A stretch of 64,000 bases of DNA from Sutterella massiliensis. GTDB taxonomy: Bacteria; Pseudomonadota; Gammaproteobacteria; Burkholderiales; Burkholderiaceae_F. The notes under the pieces were generated by a model. The model saw only the letters and a program-made list of their open reading frames with translations. It ran no database searches and was not told the DNA's origin. The stretch's first letter is position 1; each line of letters begins with the position of its first letter. The position numbers and the translations under genes are program-made. Below are positions 54,021-63,916 of the stretch, in pieces. Location: NCBI RefSeq assembly GCF_016899755.1, contig NZ_JACJJC010000015.1, positions 1 to 64,000 on the forward strand, in the 5' to 3' direction.

Positions 54021-55988
54021 TCAGCACTTCTTGATTGTCATCTCACAGGGCGAGCGTCTGCAATGGAATTGTGCCTCAAAGCGCTCGCCCGCAGAGTTGC
54101 GAAGGATGAGAGGTTCCGGTCGGAAGTATTCGCGCGGGTGCTTCTCAAGCCACTCGGGGTGGTAGCGCAGCATTTTCGGACAAAGCGAAAGGGCGGCGCG
54201 CACGCAGTGGCGGCACGTCATGAGATCGGCGCTGCGAACCGGACGGATCTCAAAAGCCGGGGCGGTGACGCGTGCGCCGTGTGCTTCGTAAAAACGCCGG
54301 GCTTCATCGTTGGCGACATTCGCGGTAAAGCCGAGCACTTTTTCCGGGTACGGGACCGTTCGGTCGATGACGGGGACGACGGGCTTCGGACGGGCGGCTT
54401 CGCGTGCGGCCGCGAGATCTGCGACTGCAGCGCGGCGAAGTGCGTTGGCGACGCTCGCGGGCACGAAGACCTCGAGGTTCTCGGGCACAGAGACGCTCTC
54501 GGCCTCAAAGATCGTATCGCCGAGTTTTTGGAGGTTCGTTGCGAGCGTTTTGCGGTTCTTTTCGGGGTCCGAAGGCTTTTCAAGCGCCATCGCGACAGAG
54601 GCTGAGCCGCAGGCGACGCCGTCCGTGATGACGAGGTCAAGCCCGTCCTCGTGATGCGTGAAGACGACGGTGACGGGAACACGCCGCCGTGCGCTCTTGC
54701 CGGCGAGCTGCTTTAAAAACGCGTGGTCGCGGTTGCGGCTGAGGATCGTGCCGACGCTGAGGCCCTCGAGTCGGAAAACCGGTTCCGAGGGCGTGATGCG
54801 AACGAGCGGACGGTGCGACGCACGGTTCGAAGATGTCCCGCGTGCGCGCGTGCGGCTCAAAGGTACGGCTTCAACGCCGTTCACGGCGAGCCCGCGGACT
54901 TCGTCATGGTCGTCAAGGTACGTGAGGCCGTCGCCGTTCGCGAGTTCGACGCCATCGAAGAGTTCCACCGTCACGGTCTTGGCGTCTTTGGCGACGACAC
55001 GCGCTATGCGCGCACCCGTGTGCTTCGGGCTTTCGAGCGCTGCCGCCTCGTAGGGTTCCTCAAAGTGTTTGCCGCGCACAAAGTAATCGGTGGCGCCGCG
55101 GTTGAAGACTTTTTCGGGTGCGGGCTCAAAAGTGAATTCGCTTCGGCCGTCGGAGGCGCGAACGAGGTCCTTGCGGCGGGCGAGGATGGCGTCAAGTTTC
55201 TTGCGGTAGAAGGCCGTCACGTTCTTCACGTAGGCGGCGTCTTTGAGGCGCCCTTCGATCTTGAAGGAAGAGACGCCCGCGTCGATAAGCGCTTCAAGGT
55301 GCGCGCTCTGGTCGTTGTCCTTCAGCGAAAGGACGTGACTGCGGCGCGCGAGCGCTTCGCCCGCGAGCGTTTCGACATCATAGGGCAGGCGGCAGAGCTG
55401 CGAGCAGGCGCCGCGGTTGGCCGAGCGCCTGGTCATCGCTTCGCTCATGAAGCAGCGGCCGGAGTAACTCACGCAGAGCGCGCCGTGCACGAAGAATTCG
55501 ATGCGGGCGGACCGTAGCCGCGCACGCACGGCGGCAATCTCTTCAAAAGAGAGCTCCCGCGCGAGCACGATCTGCGAGAAGCCCACGGCTTCGAGAAACG
55601 CGGCCTTTTCGGGTGTTCGAATGTCGCACTGCGTCGAGGCGTGAATTTCAATCGCGGGGAGCTCTCCCATGAGGAGCCCCATGTCCTGCACGATGAGAAC
55701 GTCGGCCCCGGCTGCGGCGAGCTCGAAAGCGAGGCGGCGCGCCTGCGGGAGTTCCTCGTTCGTAAAGAGCGTGTTGAGCGCGGCGAACACTTTGGCGTTG
55801 TAGCGGTGCGCGTAATCGGCGAGCCGCGCGATGTCTTCGAGCGTGTTGCCTGCTGCCGCGCGCGCACCGAAGCTCGGGCCGCCGATATAGACGGCGTCCG
55901 CGCCGTGGTCGATAGCGGCGATGCCGACGTCGGCATCGCGGGCGGGCGAGAGAAGTTCGAGCGCGTTGAGCGGAAGCTGCTGATTCAT
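54021..55988 (-). CDS. rlhA: U32 peptidase-family 23S rRNA cytidine hydroxylase
   Basis: This 655-residue protein matches the length and layout of E. coli RlhA (YdcP), which hydroxylates C2501 of 23S rRNA. The U32 core starts LELLSPARDADVGIAAIDHGADAVYIGG and holds the signature FFVHGALCVSYSGRCFMSE followed by NRGACSQLCRLPYD, with the cysteines thought to bind an iron-sulfur centre. A DUF3656-like region and a C-terminal domain with CRHCVRAALSLCPK follow. The related TrhP (YegQ) is shorter, so RlhA fits better. First gene of a pair with the DUF1266 gene. Confidence 0.82.
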   Translation of the reverse strand: MNQQLPLNALELLSPARDADVGIAAIDHGADAVYIGGPSFGARAAAGNTLEDIARLADYAHRYNAKVFAALNTLFTNEELPQARRLAFELAAAGADVLIVQDMGLLMGELPAIEIHASTQCDIRTPEKAAFLEAVGFSQIVLARELSFEEIAAVRARLRSARIEFFVHGALCVSYSGRCFMSEAMTRRSANRGACSQLCRLPYDVETLAGEALARRSHVLSLKDNDQSAHLEALIDAGVSSFKIEGRLKDAAYVKNVTAFYRKKLDAILARRKDLVRASDGRSEFTFEPAPEKVFNRGATDYFVRGKHFEEPYEAAALESPKHTGARIARVVAKDAKTVTVELFDGVELANGDGLTYLDDHDEVRGLAVNGVEAVPLSRTRARGTSSNRASHRPLVRITPSEPVFRLEGLSVGTILSRNRDHAFLKQLAGKSARRRVPVTVVFTHHEDGLDLVITDGVACGSASVAMALEKPSDPEKNRKTLATNLQKLGDTIFEAESVSVPENLEVFVPASVANALRRAAVADLAAAREAARPKPVVPVIDRTVPYPEKVLGFTANVANDEARRFYEAHGARVTAPAFEIRPVRSADLMTCRHCVRAALSLCPKMLRYHPEWLEKHPREYFRPEPLILRNSAGERFEAQFHCRRSPCEMTIKKC

Positions 55989-56167
55989 GTCGAAGACGAA
56001 AGCGAGATGATCGAAAAGTACGAACGCCGATTCAAGTCCAACCTGAGAGGATCGGTGCGTTACCTTGCGTCGGGCGGCTATCTTAGCAACGAAGCCGCCC
56101 GAGGATCCGAGCGGCTTCCGTGTTCTTTTTTTTAGCGCGGCGCCAACGGCGTGCGCTTCGGGTCCGA

Positions 56168-56983
56168 TTATTTCTTCGGGCCTTTAACCGCACAGGTTTC
56201 GACCGCGAGGTACTTGGCGAGCTCTTCGTCGCCCGCCTTCTTGGCGAAGTCTGCGGGCGAAAGCCCTCGGTCGGTGCAGTAGTCGCGATAGGCGCCCGCG
56301 CGCAGAAGCGTCATCACGGTTTCGCGCGAAGGCATGCGCGCGGCCATGATGAGGGGCGTCACGCCGGCCTTCGTTTGTGCATTGGGATTGGCGCCGAGTT
56401 CAAGAAGCTTCTTGACGAAGGCGTTCTGCCCCGAAGAAGCTGCGTAGTGAAGCGCCGTCCAGTTGCTCGAGCCGTTCGGATCGGCGCCAAGTTCGAGCAG
56501 GCGCTCGAAAATCTTCTTGTCGCCCTTGAAGACCGCGAGCATGAGAGGCGTTTCACCGAAGCGGTTGGGCTTGTTGACGTTGAGTTCGCCCGATTCGAGA
56601 AGCACCGTCGCTACGCGCGGCTGATCGGCGCGCATCGCATAGGTGAAGGCGGTGTCGCCGTTACCCATCATTACGTTGGGCGTGAGACCGTCTTTGAGCA
56701 TGCTGCGGATCGTCGAGACGTTGCCGGTGCGAATGGCGCTGCGGAATTCTTCAACTTTCGCGGCGAGCACCGGATTGTCCGTGACGTGTTCGGCGCCCGC
56801 GTCCGTGAGCGGGACGCGCTCGGGGCCCTGATGCTTGGTGCTCGAAGGCTGCAAAAGGAGCGAGATGGTTTCGTTCGAAAGAGATTCGTACGATTCGGCC
56901 TCGTCCGCATGAGCGGGCGCGCCGGCAAAAAGGGCGATGCCGAGCGCAAAGGCGGCAAGCGCACCGGAGGAAATCGATTTCAT
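56168..56983 (-). CDS. Exported ankyrin-repeat protein
   Basis: This 271-residue protein has a Sec signal (MKSISSGALAAFALGIALFAGAPAHA) and about five ankyrin repeats in the second half. Clear ones are FGETPLMLAVFKGDKKIFERLLELGADPN, WTALHYAASSGQNAFVKKLLELGANPN and VTPLIMAARMPSRETVMTLLRAGA. Periplasmic ankyrin proteins of this size often guard against oxidants beside catalases or bind partner enzymes, but no such partner is adjacent. A hairpin with GAAGCCGC/GCGGCTTC (56087-56128) lies downstream. Confidence 0.85.
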   Translation of the reverse strand: MKSISSGALAAFALGIALFAGAPAHADEAESYESLSNETISLLLQPSSTKHQGPERVPLTDAGAEHVTDNPVLAAKVEEFRSAIRTGNVSTIRSMLKDGLTPNVMMGNGDTAFTYAMRADQPRVATVLLESGELNVNKPNRFGETPLMLAVFKGDKKIFERLLELGADPNGSSNWTALHYAASSGQNAFVKKLLELGANPNAQTKAGVTPLIMAARMPSRETVMTLLRAGAYRDYCTDRGLSPADFAKKAGDEELAKYLAVETCAVKGPKK

Positions 56984-57176
56984 GATTCTGTCGGACTCAA
57001 GCGGTGGGTGGCAGCGGCGTTCTGAGCGTTGCTCGCAAACGGGGCTTCGATCGATTTCGAAGGAAGATCGATCGAGAAACCGTCACATTAGCACGCGTTC
57101 GGTGCATGGCGAAGAAGACTGCGCCCGCACATTTGGTTCACTTTGTTTCTTGCGCGAGCGCTTGGCGCGGGACCGC

Positions 57177-57956
57177 TCACTCAAAGCCCGGCAGCCGGAA
57201 AAAGCGGATTGCGTTTTCGGTCGTCGCTTCCGTCACGGCCTCAAGCGGCAGCCCCTTCACGTCGGCAATCGTCTGCGCGACCTCCTTGACGTACTGCGGC
57301 TCGCAGCGCTTGCCGCGAAACGGCACCGGAGCCATATAGGGCGCGTCCGTTTCAAGCATGAGGCGATCGAGCGGCAGGTGCCGCGCGACTTCTCGAAGAA
57401 GATCGTTGCGCTTAAACGTGAGATTCCCCGTGAAAGAAATGTGGCCGCCCGCGTCGACGACGCCGACCGCTGTCATGAGATCCGCGCAGTAGCAGTGCAT
57501 CACGAACCCGACGTCGGCCGCTTTCTCTTCACGCAGGATTTCAAGCGCGGCGGCTTCGGCGTCGCGCGCGTGCACGATGAGGGGCTTACCGGCTTTCTTC
57601 GCAGCCGCAATGTGCGTGCGAAACCGGTCGCGCTGCCAGTCGAGCGGCTCCTTGCACCAGTAAAAGTCAAGACCCGTTTCACCGACGGCGACCATCTCGG
57701 GGCGCGATGCAACCTCGGCGATTTCGTCGAGATCGGCTTCGCGGTGGTCGGGGTACTCCGGATGAACGGCCCAGGCGCCGAAAAGGTACCCGGGGTAGCG
57801 TGCGAGGAGCGCTTCGAGCGGCGCGCGGTCGGCGTCTTCGCAGCCGATCGTGACGGCGGCGATCATGCCCGCGGCGCGCATGCGCGCGACGACCTCGTCC
57901 AGATCTTCGGCAAATGCGCGGTCCGTGAGGTGGCAGTGCGTGTCGATGAGTCGCAT
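57177..57956 (-). CDS. TatD-family metal-dependent hydrolase/DNase
   Basis: This 259-residue TIM-barrel hydrolase starts with the metal-binding MRLIDTHCHLTD. It has GETGLDFYW, the metal His in PLIVHARDA, a further His in VMHCYCAD, and LETDAPYMAP with the last Asp, as in TatD/YcfH/YjjV proteins. These act as 3'-5' nucleases or deacylases. The canonical GLD-Y pattern is intact. ATG 57956 is chosen over 57977 because the family begins here. No partner gene is adjacent; it is a single gene. Confidence 0.93.
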   Translation of the reverse strand: MRLIDTHCHLTDRAFAEDLDEVVARMRAAGMIAAVTIGCEDADRAPLEALLARYPGYLFGAWAVHPEYPDHREADLDEIAEVASRPEMVAVGETGLDFYWCKEPLDWQRDRFRTHIAAAKKAGKPLIVHARDAEAAALEILREEKAADVGFVMHCYCADLMTAVGVVDAGGHISFTGNLTFKRNDLLREVARHLPLDRLMLETDAPYMAPVPFRGKRCEPQYVKEVAQTIADVKGLPLEAVTEATTENAIRFFRLPGFE

Positions 57957-58046
57957 GGATGAATGTCGATGGTCCAAATGAAGAGAAATACCGATTTATA
58001 CCGCTTTTTGGAGCTGCGGTACGGCTGCACCATCGTTTGTCGGACT

Positions 58047-59513
58047 TTATCGAACGGCTTCGAGGTCGCTGCGCGAGAGCGAGGCGATGAAGTCGGGCAT
58101 CGCGCCCGAGGCGGCGTGAAGTGCCGTCCAGCCCGCGACGAACTTGTAGGCGGCAGCGCACCGCGCGATTTCCGCGCCGATCATCTGCGTGCGCGCGTTG
58201 CTCACGTCGAGCGCCGTCGAGAGGCCTTCGGCAAAACTTTTTTCGCGCATCCGCAGTGCCTCTTTTGCAAGCGCCACGGTCGAAGCGGTGAGGCGGTACT
58301 CGTCGCGCGCTTCGACGGCTCTGAGCCAGGCGACCTCCACAGCGGCGAGTACGTCGTTTTCCGCTTCCTTGCGCGCGGCACCCGCCTTGCGGCTCATCGA
58401 CTCGGCCGAGGCGATCGAGGCGGTGCGGTCGCGGTTGCTCCAGAGCGTGAACTTCACGCCGATGCCGGCAATCCAATCGGGTTCGACGAGCGTGAGGTAG
58501 TGCTTGGCAAAGTTCCTCATCCCGAAAGCGAAAACTTGGGGCTTAAAGGTGCTTTTTGCAGCCGCAACGCTTTGTTGGGCCTGCGCTTCAAGGGCACCGG
58601 CTTGCGCGAGCACGGGGCTCGCGCTCATGGCGCGCGCCCGCCAGTCGTCGAGCGAGCCGAGTTCGCCCTTGAGAACGAAAAGCGGCGTTTCGAGCTCGGG
58701 GAGCGCTTCGTCGCGCAGCGCGCGCAGAAGCTCCGTTTCGGCGACATGCGCATCGGTCTCCGCAGCCGAGAGCGCTCGTTTGGCGGCGTCTCGCGACACT
58801 TCGATCGACATGCGCTCGATTTTCGAAAGCATCCCTTCCTTTTCAAATCCGCGGGCGCGCCGCAGGGATTCTTCTTCGTCGGCAAGCGCCGCGCGGCGAA
58901 GCTTCTCGACGGCGCGTGCGAGCTGCGTCCGCCAATAGGCGAGCGCAAGCGAAGCGTCTTCTTCGATAAAGGTCGCGTCTCGAGCTGCGCGCGCCTGATC
59001 GGCTTTGCTTTTTAAGGTTTTTTGTTCGGCAGTGACGGCGCCGCCCGTGTAAATGGGCCAGACCGCTGTAATGGCGGCGCGCGGGCCGCTTATGTCGTAG
59101 TCGCCGCTATAAGAAAAGGGGAGCGATCCCAGCCCCGGGATCGGTACGTCAAGGTTGAGGTCGAGCGATTTGCTTCCCTCTAGATGCATCGCCGCAACGT
59201 CCACCTTGGGGCCGCCAAGCCACTTGGCGGCGTCTGCCGCATGTTCGGCGCGCGCAACGTCGGCTTCCTGTGCGCGCAGGATGTCGGCGCGCTCGTGAAA
59301 ACGCGCGAGTGCGGCTTCAAAGGAAAGCGGCGCCGCTGCACCGGCCGAAGGCACGTCTTTTTCAGCCCGCGGCTGCGCGCCTGCGCCGAGCGTCGGCACG
59401 GCGTTTGCGGCCGACGGGCTACCGACGGCAAGCGCCGCAGCTAGGGCGAGCGCAAGGCCGGTCGTGAGAAGTCCGCTATTGCGGCAGCGGCGTGCGGATG
59501 GACGGTTTCGCAT
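58047..59513 (-). CDS. TolC-like outer-membrane efflux protein
   Basis: This 488-residue exported protein has a cleavable signal in the first 55 residues (LALALAAALAVGSPSAANA). It carries the two-fold TolC pattern of long amphipathic helices, with coiled stretches such as ARAEHAADAAKW and MSRKAGAARKEAENDVLAAVEVAWLRAV, and PIYTGGAVTAEQKTLKSKADQARA as the usual beta/helix transition. No inner-membrane pump or adaptor gene lies beside it, so it presumably serves pumps elsewhere. ATG 59513 is preferred to 59573. Confidence 0.85.
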   Translation of the reverse strand: MRNRPSARRCRNSGLLTTGLALALAAALAVGSPSAANAVPTLGAGAQPRAEKDVPSAGAAAPLSFEAALARFHERADILRAQEADVARAEHAADAAKWLGGPKVDVAAMHLEGSKSLDLNLDVPIPGLGSLPFSYSGDYDISGPRAAITAVWPIYTGGAVTAEQKTLKSKADQARAARDATFIEEDASLALAYWRTQLARAVEKLRRAALADEEESLRRARGFEKEGMLSKIERMSIEVSRDAAKRALSAAETDAHVAETELLRALRDEALPELETPLFVLKGELGSLDDWRARAMSASPVLAQAGALEAQAQQSVAAAKSTFKPQVFAFGMRNFAKHYLTLVEPDWIAGIGVKFTLWSNRDRTASIASAESMSRKAGAARKEAENDVLAAVEVAWLRAVEARDEYRLTASTVALAKEALRMREKSFAEGLSTALDVSNARTQMIGAEIARCAAAYKFVAGWTALHAASGAMPDFIASLSRSDLEAVR

Positions 59514-59645
59514 GTGTCGGACTGGAAAAGAAGCGTGCCGCACCAAAACGTGCCGCACTAATTTTTTGTGCACGCGTCCAATTTAGCACGCGGCAATCAC
59601 GAGCGGATCAGCCTTCTTGGCACGTTATTTCGAGCGCGCCGACTT

Positions 59646-60587
59646 CTACGTGTGGGCGACGAGCCGTACGTAACGCCTCGGTTTCAAGCGATGCCAGGCT
59701 TCGAACGCCTCTTTAATCGAAAGCCGCATGTAGTCGGCTTGCGGCGAAAGTTCAACCGCTTTTCGATAGAAAAAAGACACGGTAAGCGGCGGCAGCGGGA
59801 AGCGCTCGAGCGGGAGTGCGCCGAGCCGATTCTCGTAGCGAGCTTCTTCGAGCATGCTGAGCGGCGACAGGCTGAGCGCGTCGTAGCGCCCGCAAAGTGC
59901 ATCGACGCCGTAGAAGTCGCAAAGCGTGAGCCCCTGGGGTTCAACGCCAGCGATTTCGCGCAGGCGGTCGCGCAGAAAACCTTCGTCCTGTACGGTCGAA
60001 AGCCACTGACACGTGGAAAAGAATTGAGAGAGGTCGGCGTCGGGCGAAAAGATCGGGTGGCTTGCATCGGCGACGATCCCTTGATCGACTTCAAAGAGAG
60101 GTTCCTCAACAAGCGACGCGAGCGCCTCGTGCTGGTGGCGGCCCGTCATGACAAGCGAAAGATCGATCTTGTCCGTAAGAAGCTTCGGCAGACAGTCCGA
60201 GAAGAAACCGCTTGTAAAGAGAAGTTTGATTTTCGGGTAGCGGGCGCGGAACCGATCGACGGCGCTCGCCAGGATCTCGGGCGGCAAGGTCGGCGTGATC
60301 GAAATACGCAGCTGCTCGAGTTCTCCCGAAGCCGCTGCAGAGACGGCTGCGGCGGCTTGATCGGCGTTTGCGGCAATCGTTTCGGCGTACGGAAGAAGAC
60401 TGCGTCCGGCAGCATTGAGCCGCAGTCCCAAGGCCGTTCGCTCAAAGAGCGGACAGCCGAGCTCCTGTTCGAGCTGACTCACAGATTTGGCAATGGTCGA
60501 CTGCGTGAGGCAGAGTTCATTGGCGGCGCGGCGCACGCCGCCCGTACGAACAACGGCGAGAAAAGCTTTGATCTGGCGAATTTTCAT
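59646..60587 (-). CDS. LysR-family transcriptional regulator
   Basis: This 313-residue protein has the winged helix at the N-terminus (MKIRQIKAFLAVVRTGGVRRAANELCLTQSTIAKSVSQLE, GCPLFERTALGLRL) and the periplasmic-binding-like effector domain after residue 90. Its LysR class cannot be narrowed. The gene lies downstream of the Tat flavoprotein gene in the same direction, but a terminator at 60764-60819 separates them, so joint transcription is unlikely. It may still regulate that neighbour or the TolC-like gene, which starts 132 bp downstream. Confidence 0.92.
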   Translation of the reverse strand: MKIRQIKAFLAVVRTGGVRRAANELCLTQSTIAKSVSQLEQELGCPLFERTALGLRLNAAGRSLLPYAETIAANADQAAAAVSAAASGELEQLRISITPTLPPEILASAVDRFRARYPKIKLLFTSGFFSDCLPKLLTDKIDLSLVMTGRHQHEALASLVEEPLFEVDQGIVADASHPIFSPDADLSQFFSTCQWLSTVQDEGFLRDRLREIAGVEPQGLTLCDFYGVDALCGRYDALSLSPLSMLEEARYENRLGALPLERFPLPPLTVSFFYRKAVELSPQADYMRLSIKEAFEAWHRLKPRRYVRLVAHT

Positions 60588-60763
60588 GGCGATGCGGACC
60601 TCGCGAGGGCGTCAGCTGCTTGCGGTCGGTCTAGGTCGAAGCGATGCGGTTCATGTATCGCGAACGAGCTGCTCCGAGACTTTAGCATGTCGGGGGAAAC
60701 AAAAATTTGGCAATCGGCGTCAAGCGGCTCGAGGCAGCTCAACGCGGTGCCGATCGTGTGTGT

Positions 60764-60819
60764 GCAAAAAAAAGACGCAGGTCCTTCCTGCAGGCAACAG
60801 CCGTGCAGAAAGGACCTGC
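60764..60819 (-). terminator. Intrinsic terminator of Tat FMN/FAD reductase gene
   Basis: GCAGGTCCTT (60777-60786) pairs with AAGGACCTGC (60810-60819), inner CTGCA/TGCAG, and the minus-strand exit reads GTCTTTTTTTTGC. Confidence 0.92.
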
Positions 60820-60911
60820 CGTTTCGGGATGTGCCCCGATCAAACGCGAGGCTTCGGGTGCGCCGGAGTCGTTAGCGGCCGATGTTCTCGCTTTCGATCA
60901 AGGTTCTTCGA

Positions 60912-62897
60912 TCAAACGTTTTTGCCGGCGAGTTCTCGTCCGACGATCCAACCCCAAGTGGCGGCACGACCTGCGCACATCCCGGAAATGAGGTTCGGAT
61001 ACGTGTTGGCGAAGTAGCCGCCGCTGTCCTGACCGATGACGTAGAGCCCGGGGATGGGTTTGCCTTCGGTGTCAAGCGCGTTCATGTGCGTGTCGATCAC
61101 GATGCCGTCGAGCGTGCAGAGCGAGTAGCCCGCATTCTTGAGGCCGTAGAAAGGCGCCTTCTCTAACGGCGCGAGACGGAAAGCTTCCTTGCCGAAGTCT
61201 TCGTCTACGCCTTTGTGAGCGAGTTCGTTGTAGCGCTCGACCGTGGCTTTGAGTGCTTTGGGCGGCAGGCGGAGCTTCTGGGCGAGCTCTTCGATCGTGT
61301 CGGCCTTCTGCACGAAACCGTCTTCAATGAGCTTGGGCAAAACCGTCGACTCGATGAACTCCCAGGCAAAGATCGGGCGCGCGCCGTTCGGGTGCGGCAC
61401 GAGGCGCGAGCAGCCCGCCATGCGCGTGTGCTGCACGAAGGTGGTCCAGGTCGCGTCGAAAATCGAGTAGTGGCAGTGTCCCTTCTGGAATTCGTCGGCA
61501 TGAAGAATGCCTTCGTACGTGCCGGATTCGTTGAAGAAGCGTTCGCCGTCGGCATTGACCTTGAGCCACGGCTGGCTGCCCGGCCAGAACGTGCCCATAT
61601 CGGTCTTTTTCATCGCTTCGATGCCGGGCTCTTGGTCCGGGCGAAGCGCGCTGCGGTCGAACTGCGCCATCGAGTGCGTCTCGTCCATTTTGGCGCCCAC
61701 CCAGAGGCAGGCGCGAATGCCGTCGCCCATGGCGCCCGGCATGGCCTTGTTGCCGCCGAGGATGCGAAGGTTCCAAGGCTGCAGCGCTTCGAGCATGGCG
61801 TAGTTGCGGCAGTAGCCGCCCGTGGCGATCACGACGCCCTTCTTGGCGATGTAGCGCAAGAACTTGCCGTCGGCATTTTCCGCAATGCAGCCCGTGACGC
61901 GCCCGTTGCTGCGCTCGAGCTTCACCATCTTGGTGTTGTAGTGGAATTCGGCGCCGTGCTTCACGGCATATTCATAGAGCACCACATTGCCGTTAAGCTT
62001 CTTTGCTTTGGCGTCCTTCTTTTCCCAGCGCGCCTGCGGCCAACGCGGCGTGTGGCAAGTTGGCAGCGCTTCGTAGCGCGTATCCTGGTCGGCGTCGATC
62101 GTTTCATGCCAGAGTTCGACGCCTCGCTCGGCGAGGCGGTCGCCGTACCAGTTCATCACGGCGCCCGACTTCTCGGCAAAGGTCTTGAGAAGCCGCTGAT
62201 CGACGTGGCCGCCCGCCGCCTTCGTCGCAATCGTGATGAAGTCGAACTTGTCGATCTTCGTGCCCCACTTTTCCTGGTAGCGTGAACCGATGGCGGCAAA
62301 GCCTTCGCGAACGCCCGTACCTACGGCGTAGCGGTCGATGCCGATCACCTTGGCGCCGCTTTCGGCGGCGGACGCAACGGCAAACATGCCGCTCGTGCCG
62401 CAGCCGACAACGAGGACTTCGGTCTTGACGGTCTTGACGATGTCCTTTTCTGCGATGACTGGCGGTTTCCCGAGCCAGTCGCCCGATTTCGCGCCTTCGG
62501 CCGCCGCTTTCGTAATGACTTCAACCGGAATCTTGCCTGTCGCTTGGTCAATGCACTTCTGCGCGGCGCGTGAGACGGCCTCCGAAGTGACGGTGGCGCC
62601 CGAGACGGCGTCAAGCGCCGCCGTCTGGCCCGCCATGAGGCGCTTTTTGAGCTCGGCAGCCGCGGCCTGGCCGATGCCCGGTGTTTCAGCCGATGCGTCG
62701 ATCACGACGTCGGTGATGCGGTTGGCGTCGAAGCTCATCGTGACGAAAACGTCGCCCGCAATGCCGGCGGCCTTGGCCGTGTAGGTGCCGGCCTTGTAGA
62801 TGCCAGCAGGTGCTGCGTGAACGGCTGCGGCAGCCATGGCGGCGCCGCTCGCAAGACCTGCGCCAAGCAGACTGCGGCGAGAAATCGATTTGGTCAT
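60912..62897 (-). CDS. Tat-exported FMN/FAD reductase of flavocytochrome c family (haem-free)
   Basis: This 661-residue protein has a twin-arginine signal (SISRRSLLGAG, Arg7-Arg8). An FMN-binding domain follows, with the ApbE motif DAVSGAT (Thr102 the predicted FMN site), then FAD_binding_2 starting EVLVVGCGTSGMFAVA near residue 165. GVVIATGGYCRNYAM and IPGLYVIGQDSGGYFANTYPN complete FAD binding. No CxxCH is present. The catalytic segment LCTLDGIVIDTHM differs from fumarate reductases, so another unsaturated or oxidised organic acceptor is likely. AAAGGAGAAGAGC precedes the ATG at 62897. It is divergent from a nitrobindin-like gene. Confidence 0.9.
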   Translation of the reverse strand: MTKSISRRSLLGAGLASGAAMAAAAVHAAPAGIYKAGTYTAKAAGIAGDVFVTMSFDANRITDVVIDASAETPGIGQAAAAELKKRLMAGQTAALDAVSGATVTSEAVSRAAQKCIDQATGKIPVEVITKAAAEGAKSGDWLGKPPVIAEKDIVKTVKTEVLVVGCGTSGMFAVASAAESGAKVIGIDRYAVGTGVREGFAAIGSRYQEKWGTKIDKFDFITIATKAAGGHVDQRLLKTFAEKSGAVMNWYGDRLAERGVELWHETIDADQDTRYEALPTCHTPRWPQARWEKKDAKAKKLNGNVVLYEYAVKHGAEFHYNTKMVKLERSNGRVTGCIAENADGKFLRYIAKKGVVIATGGYCRNYAMLEALQPWNLRILGGNKAMPGAMGDGIRACLWVGAKMDETHSMAQFDRSALRPDQEPGIEAMKKTDMGTFWPGSQPWLKVNADGERFFNESGTYEGILHADEFQKGHCHYSIFDATWTTFVQHTRMAGCSRLVPHPNGARPIFAWEFIESTVLPKLIEDGFVQKADTIEELAQKLRLPPKALKATVERYNELAHKGVDEDFGKEAFRLAPLEKAPFYGLKNAGYSLCTLDGIVIDTHMNALDTEGKPIPGLYVIGQDSGGYFANTYPNLISGMCAGRAATWGWIVGRELAGKNV

Positions 62898-63265
62898 GCT
62901 CTTCTCCTTTTGACTTTGTTTCTTTGCGGCACAAGCGGTCAATGTGCCGTAAAAAACCAGATAAATCATAGGAGAAGAGCCGATTTCCGTTTCGGAAATA
63001 TTTTCGACCCGTTCGATAATGACGAACACTCGAGCGGTGAGGTACCTATGCGTTTGCAATGCGTTGCAATCAATCGGGGGCGTTTCGACGGGAATTCGCT
63101 CGCGCGGGCGACATTTCGCGTACGATGAGAGGACGGCGCACGAGAGCCGGGGGCGTTGCCCGGCCGCTCGCGCTTGCGCCCGAGCGCCTCGGCTAGCTAG
63201 GCGGCGGCCATTTTGCCGCGCGAGAGAAGCCGCAGGCGTCGTACTTTTACATGGAAAGAAAACCA
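62898..63265. other. Divergent promoter region
   Basis: About 370 bp between the Tat flavoprotein gene (-) and the nitrobindin-like gene (+). No gene is visible; both promoters must lie here. Confidence 0.4.
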
Positions 63266-63916
63266 ATGCGCTACAGCGACATTTACACCGAAGCGCCCGC
63301 CGCGGCCGACACCCTTGCCAATCTCGGACCCATTGCCCCGCTCGCGGGCAAGTGGTACGGCGAAGACGGGGTCGACACGCACCCGGAAGCCGAGGGACCC
63401 GTTGCGGAACCCTATCACGAAACCTGGACGTTTGAGGTCATCGACCCGCAGAACAACGGTCCGCAGGTCTTCTACGGGCTGCGCTATCACGTCGCGATCA
63501 CGAATCCGGGCGAACTCAAGGCCTTCCACGATCAGGTCGGCTACATCCTGTGGGAACCCGAAACGGGCAAGATCTACATGACGCTCGCGATTCCGCGTGC
63601 ACAGATCGCCATGGCCGAAGGCACGGCCAAGCCCGGCGACAAGGAAATCGTTCTTCGCGCCGAGGCCGGCTCCGACGTGAACGGCATCTGCTCAAACCCG
63701 TTCCTCAACGAAGCCTTCAATACGAAGTCCTGGGAAATCCGCTTCAAGTTCCATGAAGACGGCACGTTCTCGTACGAACAGGACACGATCCTCGTGATCC
63801 CGGGCGTCAAGGGCGAATTCCACCACACGGATACGAATCACCTGCACATGATCGAAGCGCCGCGTCCCAACCCGGCGATGATCGAAGAAGGGCTCCTCAA
63901 CCGTATGCCGAAGTAA
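63266..63916 (+). CDS. Nitrobindin-like/DUF1794 beta-barrel protein
   Basis: This 216-residue protein (start 63266, MRYSDIYTE) opens with the family pattern LGPIAPLAGKWYGEDG. It continues as beta strands with HETWTFEVID, VGYILWEPETGKIYMTLAIPR and FEQDT-like strand ends, ending near TDTNHLHMIEA. The fold resembles nitrobindin/THAP4-type haem-binding barrels, which handle nitric oxide or peroxynitrite, but the haem-ligand histidine cannot be confirmed by eye. That role would fit a nitrite-reducing bacterium. ATG 63251 upstream is possible but lacks a ribosome binding site, whereas GGAAAG precedes 63266. Confidence 0.65.
   Translation: MRYSDIYTEAPAAADTLANLGPIAPLAGKWYGEDGVDTHPEAEGPVAEPYHETWTFEVIDPQNNGPQVFYGLRYHVAITNPGELKAFHDQVGYILWEPETGKIYMTLAIPRAQIAMAEGTAKPGDKEIVLRAEAGSDVNGICSNPFLNEAFNTKSWEIRFKFHEDGTFSYEQDTILVIPGVKGEFHHTDTNHLHMIEAPRPNPAMIEEGLLNRMPK

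Noticed and set aside
62898..63266. Upstream extension of the Tat flavoprotein reading frame
   Set aside because: A perfect ribosome binding site and Tat signal start at 62897; the extension has no family resemblance and runs through the divergent promoter region.
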